A model generated the notes under the pieces. It saw only the letters and a program-made list of their open reading frames with translations, was not told the DNA's origin and ran no database searches. A stretch of DNA of 64,000 nt from Terebella lapidaria (taxonomy: Eukaryota; Annelida; Polychaeta; Terebellida; Terebellidae). This document shows, piece by piece, positions 1-17,100 of the stretch (positions within the stretch are counted from its first letter, which is position 1; each line of letters starts with the position of its first letter). The DNA lies in assembly GCA_949152475.1 (NCBI GenBank), contig OX424564.1, positions 37,632,165-37,696,164 of the forward strand. The letters are read 5' to 3'. Made by a program: the position numbers and the translations under genes.

Positions 1-34
1 ACACAGTGAAGATATATCTGTTCTGTGTTACCAG

Positions 35-1436
35 ATGTGAAACAGAAAGTTTTCACGAACGTGACGTTCGACCAGCACCAAATCCACAGCGCGGGGCGAC
101 CCTGTGCATCTCTCTACTTCCGCTCTCGAGCACGGCCGTCGTTAGCTGAACTCGATAGCGAGGTGGTGCGATCCTGGCTGGGACCGAGTACTGTCAAAGT
201 CCCTGAGGAAACCTCCGACCTTGACCTCACCCTCATCGTCCTCTGGAAGGTCAGCTGTCTTGGCAACATTCCTGACTTCCAATGTTAAAATAATCCAGAA
301 GATGTTTCCTGTCAGAGGTGATATCAAGCGTTGTGTATTTTGATTCCAGGCATTTGTCGTAGAGGAGACAGGGTGCAGCGTCATTCACGGACATCACTAC
401 GTCACACTGTCAGAGTTAGCGACTACCGTCTGTGCACCCATCATCAAACAGGTACGGCAGCATACTGGTAACCAGCGCAAGTATAGTATGTCTTGCCCTC
501 TGTATGTTAGTATGCAGTTCGTTGTCAACACTGTAGTAATCTTTGTTAGTTAGTTTCCATTTCTGTCATGTACTCTGGATGAATATCCTGGTTTTATTGG
601 TATCTATGTCAGTGTTCATGAGAATATACTGTCTGTTGGCCAGGTGTCGGTAGAACAGCCGCCCGTGAAGCTGATAGTGTCAGTTGAGGAGGAGACCCCA
701 GCTGTTCCTTCGACAACAATCATGTCACAGCTGATCCGATACAGCGTCCGACATCCCCAAACTGTCTGCCACAACTTTTCAAAACATCCGTACGTACTCA
801 TCACGAATATATCCCTATCTGAGGGGAAATCACAGTCACATCAAAGAGCTTATATTGGGTATTATCTCTTTGGTCACATTGGAGCAAGAAGCAAGCTGTT
901 TTATCCAGACTAAATCAGGTATTCATATTGTAGACACAAATTGTAATCTGACAATTGTTCGTCTGCTCAGGGTGTGTCGTGTGAAGGTGACTCTGTGGTT
1001 GTATAACTGTAGCCCGGCCCCCGCTGAGGTCATGGTGTCCACTGATAGGTAAGTGATTATACCTCAGCCCGCTAAATCATCAGCATGCTGTTCATACAGT
1101 GAGATTTATCCTGTTCTTCCATTCTCTTTCAGTTTGCATCCAGAACCCGATGATAGAGGAGAACCGCTACACTCCTCTCCTGCACTGTTTTGGGGCGGTT
1201 GTGGATCAACATGCCATGTTTTAGAAGCGAATGCGTCGACACGCGTGTGCCTCTTGGCATGTGTGACCCACGGCGGGGCATACGACCTCCGGCAGGTCGC
1301 CGTCAAGGGGCGGTCTCTGGAGCCGACTGGGGCGGACTGGACCGAACAGAGAGCCCCTGGCACCAGTGTGGTGGTTGTACAGGATACCAGCAGTTCACAT
1401 CAGTGCTCGGACTCTCAGAGAGATGGTGCATCTTAG
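35..1436 (+). CDS. TRAPPC8: TRAPPC8, C-terminal part (gene enters from the left edge)
   Basis: TRAPPC8 (the animal relative of yeast Trs85) is a subunit of the TRAPP III tethering complex, which acts in ER-Golgi traffic and autophagy. Five exons join in phase: 35-249, 350-451, 644-789, 971-1048 and 1133-1436. They end in TAG after ...SQRDGAS. The joined product contains LIVLWKAFVVEETG, a VSVEQPP..SQLIRYSVRHPQ segment, HPVCRVKVTLWLYNCS, and a final beta-rich segment with CVTHGGAYDLRQVAVKG. The order and spacing match the C-terminal region of vertebrate TRAPPC8 as I remember it (LWKAYVVED, then a short-helix segment, then a VTLLLSNCS-like and a HTGVYNLG-like segment). The N-terminal bulk of this large protein lies outside the window. 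The first donor (AAG|GTCAGC) is weak, but the phase fits. The assignment rests on remembered family sequence, not on a search. Confidence 0.85.
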
Positions 1437-2798
1437 TGCAGTGTGCATTCAACCTAGGCATTTTACCCTTGTGTTGTGCTTGTCAGTGTTTGATACTACA
1501 CTTGTTATGTTTTATATGTGTGTGGGAATGTTTCGTATGTATGACAGACTTAATCATGTGTTTAGTATGTGAGGAAGTATGTCAGTTTGTATGGATTGTA
1601 ACATGTGTGGCAGCTTTGGGTGTGATGATCGAATCATTCATTCCAAGTCCATAATATTGAATTTAATGAACTATTTCTCTTGTTGTGGCCTTAGGCAATG
1701 TTAGAATGTACTTGATCTTGTTATTATTCAAAGTAATAGTTCCCCAAACTATGAATAAATTTACTGCATTACTTGTTCAGAAACTGGTCAGTGTCATGAT
1801 TATGTACTTTCATATGCTTGGTGATGCAGTGGAAATTCACGGAATTTAGTTACTTAAGTGTAAAGCAAGTCTTTTCCTTCCGACAGTTTATTGATATCCA
1901 TTGTATACTTCAGTTTGTTATAGTGTAAACGAAATTGCAGATATTCTGTACATGTTTGCAGATATTCTGTACATGAATCGTCAATGGAACTAATTTGACA
2001 CCCTTTCAGGGATAGGCTGCTTATATCTGAATGTTTCAAAGCTTGGTCATCGCACTGATTTCAAAATTAATTTAATGCAATGCTGATCATGTGTTAAGTT
2101 TGCTAAATTGTTATAGCAGTAGCTTAGATACCCATGTTTGGGTACAAGTATTTAAAATTCAAGATTGTTGGCTAACATCGAGTAACTTACTAAACTTAGC
2201 ACGAATTACTTTTGGTTGGATTACAAGTACACCGCTTGCTGTAACGAACAAGGTATATCTGCAATCTGATCGGAAAGTTTATGCAATAAAATAATAAGTG
2301 ACGTGTTCTCCTTTATGAATAATTGCATGCACCATGGTCCGGTACATATGTCATTTTGTGATACTGCAGTTGTGCGGAAACTTTCTTACTAGCGTTAAAC
2401 TGGCAATTAACTAGCAAATTCAGTCATAAATTTGATAGTTCTGTTCGGCATAAATAAAAGGAAATACATATTTAATATGTGTAAATATAACAATAAATAA
2501 TCATTCAACTCTCGACTTCAGATTGGTGTTGTTCAAGACAAAATACAATGCTACAGATTGCTAGAATTGCTGAAACCTGCTCTGTGAATAGTTGAAATTT
2601 GATGAATCAATTACAAAATGTCCCAAAAAGAGAGTAATAAATGAGAACAATTCCAGTTATGTTTTGAATTGTAGATGCACAATACAAAGATTGCTATCAC
2701 AATTCGATTGCCACTACATGTAGTATTTTTGCCACCAAACAATTTATGCTCTATTCATACTCTATCATAACACACACGTAAACATTGGTCCACTTTAT
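1437..2798. other. TRAPPC8 3' UTR and tail-to-tail gap to DPM1
   Basis: AT-rich noncoding DNA. It holds the TRAPPC8 3' UTR and several AATAAA signals. The DPM1 stop codon lies at 2799-2801 on the other strand, so the two genes converge. The DPM1 3' UTR must also fall here. No other gene is visible. Confidence 0.6.
1754..1759 (+). terminator. Likely polyadenylation signal of TRAPPC8
   Basis: AATAAA lies about 320 nt after the TRAPPC8 stop codon, followed by T/G-rich sequence. Further AATAAA copies at 2285 and 2453 could serve longer transcripts. Confidence 0.5.
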
Positions 2799-6306
<3,508 letters not shown>

Positions 6307-6715
6307 TTAGTTGTCAAATGTTCTGCGATAGAGGTGGGTTTTAAGATTTAACTTGAATGTAACGAAATTGGTAAGTGATCCGAGGTTGTCTGGAAGGTCA
6401 TTCCAGAAACGAGGTCCAGCTACACTGAATGAACGGTCAGCAAATGTGGAATTTTTGTAGTTACATCGCAACCCTGGGACAATGCCCCAGCATGGGTACG
6501 GTCAGTCACCCAGTTTCGTTGGAACTAGAGTTTTTGGTGCGTGGAACATGGAGATAGTTTCTGGCTGAACGTCTTGTGGCACGGCTGGGGACAAATATTT
6601 GGAGGCTAGCCCATGAAGGCATGCGGGTGGGATGCGATTTCTACAAAATTTTGTATCAGGCCTGCAAGGGTATGTCAGTCTAATTTCATCAAAACTGGGT
6701 GACTGCATGACACTC
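6307..6715 (-). mobile_element. Decayed non-LTR retrotransposon (LINE) 3' fragment
   Basis: On the minus strand, codons from about 6490 down to the TAA at 6309-6307 encode the signature found at the end of many LINE reverse-transcriptase ORFs: DRSFSVAGPRFWNDLPDN, then TFKLNLKTHLYRRTF. Upstream sequence up to about 6715 looks like an eroded continuation (an APKTLVPTKLGD region) interrupted by a stop or frameshift. The element is 5'-truncated and broken, which is usual for dead LINE copies. Clade (CR1-, RTE- or Jockey-like) cannot be decided from this short piece. Confidence 0.75.
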
Positions 6716-7049
6716 TCCCAAGGTTGTAATGTAAGTTGATGTAATTATAATTATATAGTGTCAATCATGTGTTTATGTAATCGGTTTGCTATAAAGGGGA
6801 TTTAATTAGAGCTTGAATGAAGGGAGAGTGTGATAGTCGCAAGTTAACTGTTTCGATGTTGGAGAACAAATGTGTGTCAAGTGTGAAAAAAAAAATGGTT
6901 GGGGCGTTTGTGTGGGTGGGTGGGGGGGGGGGGGGGGTTAGCGGCGGGGGCGGAAGGGGAGATTCGTAACATTTACCACGTCTACGTCCTCGAAGCGTAT
7001 CTTTTCAAACAAAAAAAACTAGACGTCAAGGCCTAAAGATGCCTTGGAG

Positions 7050-8065
7050 GCATTTCGGTGTTAAGACTAATTTATAATATTTATAACATGTTTACCATGA
7101 GCTCTACGACACACTGTTTCCAAGATATCGACGAAAATAAAAAATGTCGACTCTGCAAAAAAATCACTGAGGCCAAGGTCAAAGTTAATCCATAATACTC
7201 CTTGGACATGATTGTCCAACGCGCTAAGTCCAAAAATAACGTCCGACACATCGTTTCTGAGATATCAATAAAAACGAAAAATGTCGACTCGGCAAAAAAA
7301 ATTTGAGGTCTAGGTTCATCCATAATACCCCTCAGACATGTTTGTCTAGGGCGTCAAAGTTCATCCATAATACCCCATAGACTAGTGCCTTGAGTCCGAA
7401 AACAACGTCCGTTTCGCTCTACGATGCACCGTTTTCGAGATATCAACGAAAACAAAAAACGGCCGACTCGGCGAAAAAATTTCAGGTCAAGGTCAATGTT
7501 CATCTATAATACCCCTTAGACATATTTGTCTAGTGCCACGAGTCCGAAAAAAACGTTCATTTCGCTCTACGACACACCGTTTTTGAAATATCGACGAGAA
7601 CTGAAAAAAAAGGCCAACTCGCAAAAAAAATTTCAGGTCAAGATCAAAGTTCATCCATAATACCCTTAAGACATGTTTGACTATTGCCACGAGTCCGAAA
7701 ATAACATCCGTTTTGCTCTACCATGCACCGTTTCCGAGATATTGACGAAAACGAAAAATGCCGACTCGGCAGAAAAAATCAAGGTCAAGGTCAAAGGTCA
7801 TCCATAATACCCCTTAGACATGTTTGTCTAGTGCGATGAGTCCGAAAATAACGTCCGTTTCGCTCTACGACGCACCGTTTCCGAGATATCGACAAAAACG
7901 AAAAATGCCAACTCGGCAGAAAAAATCAAGGTCAAGGTCATCCTTAATACCCCTTAGACATGTTTGTCTAAGGGGTATTAGACATGTTTGTCTAAGGTGA
8001 CAAGTATAATAACGTCCGTTTCGCTCTACGACGCACCGTTTCCGAGATATGCAGGAAACCTCAAG
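7050..8065. repeat. Diverged tandem repeats, about 140-150 bp period
   Basis: Around seven imperfect units share phrases such as TCCATAATACCCCTTAGACATG, GTCCGTTTCGCTCTACGAC, CCGTTTCCGAGATATCGAC and AAGGTCAAGGTCAAAG. Units differ by substitutions and small indels, and some are truncated. A long G run lies just upstream, near 6917-6937. Several translated frames are open only because of the repetition. The style (AAGGTCA-rich, degenerate) resembles cores of satellite-bearing non-autonomous transposons, but no termini were identified. Confidence 0.75.
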
Positions 8066-11000
8066 GATGACTAGGCGAAAACTCTTCCGACCTCTAGGTC
8101 AAAGGTCGTTTGACAGATTGATCCCAAAATCAATAGGGTTCTTCCCTGTTGATATATGAACTTCCATGCAAAGTTCTGCAGCCATTGCCTACATACTTTT
8201 TGAGTTATCGTGCGGAAACAAAGTCCAAAAAACAACATTAATTTCATCCTCACGGACCTCGGATCCGGTTGAAAAACAATAGGGTTTTTCCACATAATAT
8301 GTCTGACCAATGCTGAAAATTTGGCGAAGATACATCGAGGCAAACTAGAGAGAGAGAGAAAAAAAAATAAATAAAAAGAAGAAAAAAAATTCTGCTAAAA
8401 CCATAAAGGCATTAATAAGCACATTGAATACAATCCTCATGTTGAATAATTCAAGAATGATCAAAACTACCGAAGACGATCGCATGCCAACAAATTGTAA
8501 AAGAAAACGTAGAAAATATCATGGTTCTTCTCTGGAAATGTTACTCTTCCATCACTGCAGGTCATTGTTCAGGGGAGGTGTTGGTGCTATATCCTATTAT
8601 GGAAGATAAGCCAAACAATTGATCCAGAACGAATATATGGAAAAAAAATTTTCACATCGGGAGTACCTACATGCAAAAGCCCTCTGCAGTAGAGGGACTT
8701 TAAACGTGATAAATATGCTTGAAACACCAGAGTATTTAAAGAAATTCAGCTGAGTGCTTGATAAGTTCTCCAAAAATTTATTTCAAACAGTCCAAAACAG
8801 ACAAAAGCAGGCCTGTGTCTGTTCCTTAATGACAGTGTGTGTGGAAAATGTGAATTTACATGGCAGTTTTATGTATTTGTCATTTGCTTGGTCATAGCGT
8901 TCCCACGTTCACCATCGGCGATATATAATCAGCGTTGTCATATCACACCCATTGCGTGGTGACGTACGGGCTCAGGTACGGCTCACATGCACCTCTGAGT
9001 GAGTGTAGGCAATCAGGCCAATGCACTCACTCACCTGGGGGGGACAGGGTTGTAAACATACGATTCTAAATGATCTCAGTCCAAGTTTAGCCGTAAAATA
9101 TCATGAACGATTAGATGTATCATATCCACTGTAATTAATACTTCAGGATATGCAACAAGATAAACAGATCATATTTCACAATACACAAGTCGCACACAAC
9201 CTAAACGCCCCTGCGGCAAGAATGGAATCGCCCGACCATAACAAACCCATGAGTGTGAAGCGTATACAAATAGGGCGGGTACATGTCCAATCGGGGGGGT
9301 GTACATGTATGCGTGTGTTTAGCCGGGTGGAACTGCCAAATATGCTGTATGACACGTTTGTCTATCAGGTTATATACAAGTTCTCATAGAAAAACGATGT
9401 CAATCGTGACATCCGCTAAAGATTTCCCAGGCAGTATGGCTACATTGCACAAAGGCTATGATTTTCGGGGAACTGTCCAAAATATCAGCTCCAGGTGTGT
9501 TGTTTGGTGGTTATAATGTACAACAAGTGATCAAAAACACCTGGGGAATATGGACATGTCATCAGTTATATCAGGTAAGAATTTCTTGTTATCAAGAGTA
9601 CGCATATGTTATCAGTTGATCACTCTCACTGACTGATTATAAATGATGTTTGCGCCTGTGGGGGTGGACCTGGTATTGATAAGCAAAGAACTGAGGGGCA
9701 TATGGTCATTATTGATTACTGATATGACAATGAGCCATCCAATGAACCATAATTAAATTGTATATAGATTTAGTCAATAATTGAGCAATGATTTATTGAC
9801 TACACAATCAATTAGTATGTATACTTGTCACATTTGAAGAGTTATTATCTGTTTTACATGTTTCACTCACATATATATGATACCACATTTAATGTGACAG
9901 ATTGTTCATTATATATTAATTCAGACCTAGTTCAAATAGACTTTCTCGTTCAGATTGTGCGGAAACATACAATATAATTGTTGGGGTTGAGTGCACAACT
10001 TTTCCTGTCTTTTATTTTTGCATGATGTATTTCTGTAGTGTTGTGTCCATAAGACCGTAACATTACAGAAGTTTTTGTGACTTACAATGAACTACTTAGC
10101 CGAGGTCACATATATACCGCCTACAGCATTAATGATTTACAACACAGTCAATTTTGTTGCATTTAATGTTTTTGAAAAGCATTTTAATTGTTATATCTGC
10201 ATATACATGATCAAGCATATCATGTATGATCACTCACTCGTATAAATATCATATATATACTTCTTCCAAAAATGAACATTAATATTTTTATTTTAATTTT
10301 AGACTTATATTTATGTTTCTGAGATCATTCACAGAAAAATGGGTTTGCCTATAATTATAATGTAGCAGTGTTTCTGTAAGGGATGTGTACGATTTTTTAA
10401 TGTACTAGACTATACATGTATTACTCTTTTTTTTTTAAAAAGGCTTTTAAAATCTTTTTTTCATTTGAAACATACCTGTGAAGTGTTAAAAGCCTTTCAC
10501 ACATCAGCCTTCACGTAACAAATGTGAGTTTTATTGAGAGATGGGGTATGATTGTATATGAAGTGTTAAGCGGAATTGCACAGGCAAAGCACACAAAAAA
10601 TAAATAAATAAAAATAACAGTTTAAGAAAGTTGAAAAGCTAGCCTTCATACAGAATAGCTTACATATATAGTAGATAAAAAGCCATACATTTAACCCCTG
10701 CAGGCATTGATTTTGTGATGTCACGTCTCTTGACCTGTTATGTATGGACCGCTAGGTTCTGATAGTGTTGTCGCTATAGATTTATTGCCCGTGGCGTTAT
10801 CTTTTGACTGACTAACGTATGTTTCGCCAGATTACTTCAGGTCGTGCATGCATTGGCTTGGCGCACAGATAACTCAGTGACGTACATTTAGCTGGATTAG
10901 ATTTTTGGGTGCTGTCTTCAAGTATTACACTTTTTACTGGGCAAATACTTATACAGTCCAACTGCACGGTTGGATGTTCTCTTATTAAATTTTAGTATGT

Positions 11001-11188
11001 ATAAATTTTGAGAAAACAGGAAGTGCGGTCACAATAACGTATTAATGTTTCCAATTGACAATAAGGATATAACTATAATCCATTCTGTGGGTTTGCCTAA
11101 TTGGATCATGCAATGACCTGGACATGCAGGACTGTCAGCAGTTTGTTAGCCTTTTGTATGGTAGTTACCCAGCTCTGTGTGTTTAGAC
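8066..11188. other. Intergenic DNA, upstream of the PHLPP gene
   Basis: AT-rich DNA with short low-complexity runs, for example an A-rich patch near 8350-8390. The sequence at 8090-8340 looks like a decayed continuation of the repeat on its left. No coding exon, RNA gene or clear transposon terminus was recognised. The PHLPP promoter and any 5' noncoding exons should lie toward the right end. Confidence 0.4.
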
Positions 11189-14100
11189 ATGGGTGCTGCA
11201 AGGCGCAAGATCCTGTACTACAGACAGGAGAGAGTAGCCGTGGGTAGGTACACAGCACCTGGAGGTCTCTGCCTTGAACTTGTTTGAGTTGCTCACGGCT
11301 TACTTGGTCGTTGACAAATGTTTGGGATCAACTACCTGTGTTGATCTTGTTCACAATGTGTGGTTTCTTGAGGTTATTATGCTTTCAGTGTAGACATGTA
11401 GGCATCCATAAATATTTTGTGTAGGGAAAATATACCAAGGACAAGTAGGGGTAGTGTCCTTAACATTGTTCACCATAATAGCTATATCACCTTTGAATAT
11501 TTAACAAACTATTGAATTGAGAGCAATCACCCAGTTCACATATCCTAGTGGTCTGAGTTAATTCTCACATCTCTGTCTGTCTGCAGGCATGTCGCCGGGC
11601 CACGCTAGCGTCCGCAGTGCCCGCAGCACCCTCAGTGACGGCTCCTCTCACAGTGGCGCAAGTCTCGATGGTGAAGTCGACTTCGAGCCCAATAACAACA
11701 TCAGGGGTGGGAAGGACCGGGCGGAGGCTTGGTGGAGTGTCGGAGAACACCTGGAAAGCAAGAACTTGACACATCAGAGCGCTCGGCTTACGTTAACCGG
11801 TAACCGCGTCTTTGGCAATCAACGCGACGAGCTGTGGGACTTGTCTGATTCCATCGTAGAGCTGTATGAGACAATACAACGAAGCGAGGGCGGAGGCGGT
11901 CCACAGCAACTCAAACGCACCAGCGAAACCAAGAATAGAACGGTCGACGTCAATGACTGGCTTTCAAAGGAAATCAGTCATGGGTTCATTCGGATATATG
12001 CCCCGGATATGGTCAACTTTTTGAACTCGCGCTTGGTGCCAGTGACGCTTAGCACCACTGTTCAACAAGTGGCACATTCTGTTGGGCTCTCTATGAATGC
12101 CATCCACGTCCAGTTCAATGGGGACATAATCCGACGTATGGATGCTTATGAACACCCTCTCGTGCTGCAGAACCAGTACCTTGCTGGACTGGGGTTTGAT
12201 GACATCAACCGCATCCAGGAGGAGGGGCCGAAAGAGGAACTTGGATATCTCATCCGATTCTACTCAGGTAAGCATGAGTTATAAGGTACAATAAAAAGTA
12301 AAATCATCTGACCAGTACTTGTCTTGATCAGGTGTTTCAAGAAAAATATGAAAATGATGTATCCGCCAGGAAAGCCGATGTTCGACAGCACTTTCTCGCG
12401 AAACCAGCTGCAGGCTTACCTTGATATCCGGAAGGGTGGGGTGCTCCAAAACTGGATCAAACGTCTGTGCGTGCTCTCCGGAACAAGATTGCTCATCTAC
12501 AAAGGTAATCCTACTGGCTTTAGGTCATCATTTATGGTCTCATCGTAGTGCCACATGTATTGATTTGTACATGTATATTGTAATTTTTCCTCTTCGACAT
12601 ACCACTTTCCATCACATGGATACATGTATATCGTTTAAAGAATTTGTTGTTGGTCAATTCTTTGTCAATCATTACCTTTGTCTAATCTTGTGTTGAATGT
12701 ACTAATACCTTTTGTGCACAGACAAGTACAAAAGGACAGAACCGACCGTGATCCAGCTGGCAAAGGGAGCAGTGGAAGAGGCTAAGTTCAAAGGTCATGA
12801 CTTTTGCCTCAAACTGACCTCCACCATTGGAGGGGAGCGAATCACTTTCCTCTCCTTCGCGGCTGCTTCCGAGTACATGCGCTGGTTCAAAAAGTGCAAA
12901 AAGGTGAGTACTTCAGCAAGACCTCATCGCCTTTATAACCTGTATGTATGTATACTATTTGCTGTAACCATGACAACTTATATATTTCTGTGACAACAGG
13001 CCACAGACAAGCTACCGACCTCTGCCGATCTCTCAAACTGCCACCTGGAGTTTCTTCCGGAGAACATCTTCGTCAACGACCAGCTGGCGATGCTGAACCT
13101 ACGCCACAACGTGCTCAAGGAACGGCCGATCGAGGAGGATATCTTCGTGATTGGCTGGCTGGATGACCTCAGCAGGTCAGTACCTTGGGAACTTAGTCGC
13201 ACTACAACAGTACTTAATGCTCTGTGCAAGAATGTGCATCAATGCTTTGGCCATTGAATGTTCTGCAGTGTTGAGCATGTTGAGTATACAAGATACTCAG
13301 TAGATATTGCTCAAGGTGATCATGAACTCCTGTTTGTCACACAGATTCAGTCATTTACGGAGCCTGAATCTGGCTGACAACAACCTTGTTACATTTCCGC
13401 TGGCGGTGTGTCACATTCCAACCCTCGTGGAGCTCAACATTGCCAGCAATAAACTCGAGGAAATCCCTCCAGACATCGCTGAACTCTACAAGTACGCCAA
13501 TTTATCTTTAGTGTATATGCAGCAATCCACAACATACATGTATCGTTATTTTATCAAGTACATTTAGACGAGAAATGTGTGGTAACATGATTAAAGATTG
13601 TATAAAAGATACCTGTATAAATTGTGTTTTGTTTCAATTTGAGTGTAATGTTTTGAATAGTTTTGAGAGTTTTGAATGTCATGACTCAATCTTTAATTCC
13701 ATCATTTCATGCCCAGTCTCCAGGCACTACATATCCACAACAACCACCTGACCGCCTTGCCCGACGACCTGGTCCAGCTGCGCAAACTCTTCATTCTCGT
13801 CCTCGCGTTCAACCGTTTTCACACTGTGCCTCCCGTCGTCGCTCAAATGACGAACATCCGGGTCTCCGAGGTCGAGAACATCATCATGGCAGGCAACCGC
13901 ATCGAGAAAATACCTGCGGAAACTCTCGTTGAGATGAAATATGTCAAGAAAGTCGACTTGCGGATGAATCAGCTCACACTGACGAACAATGAAACCATGA
14001 AATTTACAGTGTTAGAACACTTAACTCATTTGGATATTCGGGATAATTGTGTACAGGAGTTGGATGTGCGGCCACTACGCATGCTGGAGTATTTGAACTG

Positions 14101-17100
14101 CCAGAGAAATGACATGGTCATACTAAGAGTGAACGGTGCTCAGTTGAAAAGTTTGTATGCAGCTCAGAATTGTCTGGAAGTTCTTCACGTCAACCCAAAA
14201 CCAGAGTACCTGCAACAGATGAATATTGCTTAGTGAGTATGATAAATTTGACCTTATAGTGGTGCTGTAGTAATGTTATTTATTAGACTATCTATTTGAA
14301 GAGTGAGTTATGGATGATTTTCAAGAGATTATGTATTTTTACAACAGTAACCAGTTACGTGAGCTGCCGGACTGGATCTGTGACTGTTTCTTCTTGCACA
14401 AGATGAATGTCGGCTATAATCTACTTGTGGAATTACCTCCGAGGTAAGCTCTCAGACTGAACATCACTGCTGATCACCACTGCTATAATTGTATCCCCCG
14501 AACAAAGTTCGGCGGATACTATGGATTTGGCTTCGTCGTCCGCGTCCGCGTCCGCGCCCGCGTCCGCGTCCGCAGAGATTTTCTTGTGAACGCGCTACAG
14601 GCCACAATTCTCACCCGATCACCATTATTTTTTGCAGGCACATATATAATGGTAAGATCCCGACACCAATCGATTTTGGTTGCCATGGCAACTGAATTGG
14701 TCGTTTGGGGACACAATTTGCGTTGAAAACAGCCTGTTTGAGACACATGGCTTGTGAACGCTCTACAGATGGCAATTTTCGATGAATCTCAATAATATTT
14801 GGAAGTGTTGTTGGGAAGGGCTGTCACACGAAACCAATCGTTTTTCAGAGTGATCATATAAATATTAATATGTTAACAGCCTAACTTATTACAGAAATGT
14901 GAAATATCCATTTTGATATGTATGATCATTCCAATAGCCTGTACTATGGAAGTTAGTGGCAATGGTTTCTTGTTCAGAATGGAGAACTGATGTTTTCGGT
15001 GAAAACAGGACAATATTACTGAATAAGTTAATGTTAGTTTTACTAGTTAAGTCTATTATTGACCAAAATAAAAATAGTTAAGATGAGAAACATTTATTAA
15101 TAAGCTCAAAAAGGTAAAGGTTTTGTCCAGTACAAATTTCATGGGTATAACCGAATAAGTTAACATTATTTTTACTAGTTAAGTCTATTATTGACCACAA
15201 TAAAAATAGTTAAGTCTATTATTGACCACAATAAAAATAGTTAAGACGAGAAACGTTTATTATTGGGCTCAACAAGGTAAAGGTTTTGTCCAGTAGAGAT
15301 TTCATGCCTGTAACCAAATAAGTTAACATTATTTTTGCTAGTTAAGTCTATTATTGACCACAATAAAAATAGTTAAGACGAGAAACATTTATTATTGGGC
15401 TCAACAAGGTAAAGGTTTTGGCCAGTAGAGATTTCATGGCTGTAACCAAATAAGTTAACGTTATTTTTGCTAGTTAAGTCTATTATTGACTACAATAAAA
15501 ATAGTTAAGACGAGAAACATTTATTATTGGGCTCAACAAGGTAAAGGTTTTGTCCAGTAGAGATTTTATGGCTGTACCAAATAAGTTAACATTATTTTTG
15601 CTAGTTAAGTCTATTATTGACCACAATAAAAATAGTTAAGATGAAAAACATTTATTAATAAGCTCAAAAAGGTACAAGTTTTGTCCAGTACAAATTTCAT
15701 GGGTATAACCGAATAAGTTAATATTATTTTTACTAGTTAAGTCTATTATTGACCACATTAAAAATAGTTAAGACGAGAAACATTTATTATTGGGCTCAAC
15801 AAGTTAAAGGTTTTGTCCAGTAGAGATTTCATGGCTGTAACCAAATGAGTTAACATTATTTCTGCTAGTTTAGTCTATTATTGACCACAATAAAAATAGT
15901 TAAGACGAGAAACATTTATTATTGGGCTCAACAAGGTAAAGGTTTTGTCCAGTAGAGATTTTATGGCTGTACCAAATAAGTTAACATTATTTCTGCTAGT
16001 TAAGTCTATTATTGACCACAATGAAAATAGTTAAGATGAAAAACATTTATTATTGAGCTCAACAAGGTAAAGATTTTGTTCAGTACAGATTTCATGCCTG
16101 TAACCAAATAAGTTAGCATAATTTTGCTAGTTAAGTCTATTATTGACCACAATAAAAATAGTTAAGACGAGAAACATTTATTATTGGGCTCAACAAGGTA
16201 AAGGTTTTGTCCAGTAGAGATTTCATGCCTGTAACCAAATAAGTTAACATTATTTTTGCTAGTTAAGTCTATTATTGACCACAATAAAAATAGTTAAGAC
16301 GAGAAACATTTATTATTGGGCTCAACAAGGTAAAGGTTTTGTCCAGTAGAGATTTCATGGCTGTAACCAAATAAGTTAACGTTATTTCTGCTAGTTAAGT
16401 CTATTATTGACCACAATAAAAATAGTTAAGACGAGAAACATTTATTATTGGGCTCAACAAGGTAAAGGTTTTGTCCAGTAGAGATTTTATGGCTGTACCA
16501 AATAAGTTAACATTATTTTTGCTAGTTAAGTCTATTATTGACCACAATAAAAATAGTTAAAACAAGAAATATTTATTATTGGGCTCAACAAGGTAAAGGT
16601 TTTGTCCAGTAGAGATTTCATGGCTGTAACCAAATAAGTTAACATTATTTTTGCTAGTTAAGTCTATTATTGACCACAATAAAAAATAGTTAAGACGAGA
16701 AACATTTATTATTAGGCTCAACAAGGTAAAGGTTTTGTCCAGTAGAGATTTTATGGCTGTACCAAATAAGTTAACATTATTTTTGCTAGTTAAGTCTATT
16801 ATTGACCACAATAAAAATGATCAAGACGACAAACATAATACTGAGCTCAACCAAGTAATTGGAATTTCACATTCGAACATAATTTGGAACATTTTTGGGG
16901 TGAAAATAGAGCTTTTTATGAAAATGTTGATCTGGCTGCAATTTTGTCATCTTGAAATGCAGTTTTGGTCAACTTTTACTTTGAATTTCAACTTGAAACC
17001 ATGTATGGGAAATATTATTAGTTAAAATATAACTTATGGTGAAAAGTTCGATCTGGCTCCAATTTTGTCATCTTGAAATGCAGTTTTGGTTGACTTTTAC

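Noticed and set aside
12331..12504. Alternative start of PHLPP exon 3 at 12332 (acceptor GATCAG)
   Set aside because: That acceptor is stronger-looking, but joined to the previous exon it gives the wrong phase and an immediate stop. The acceptor ending at 12315 keeps the frame.
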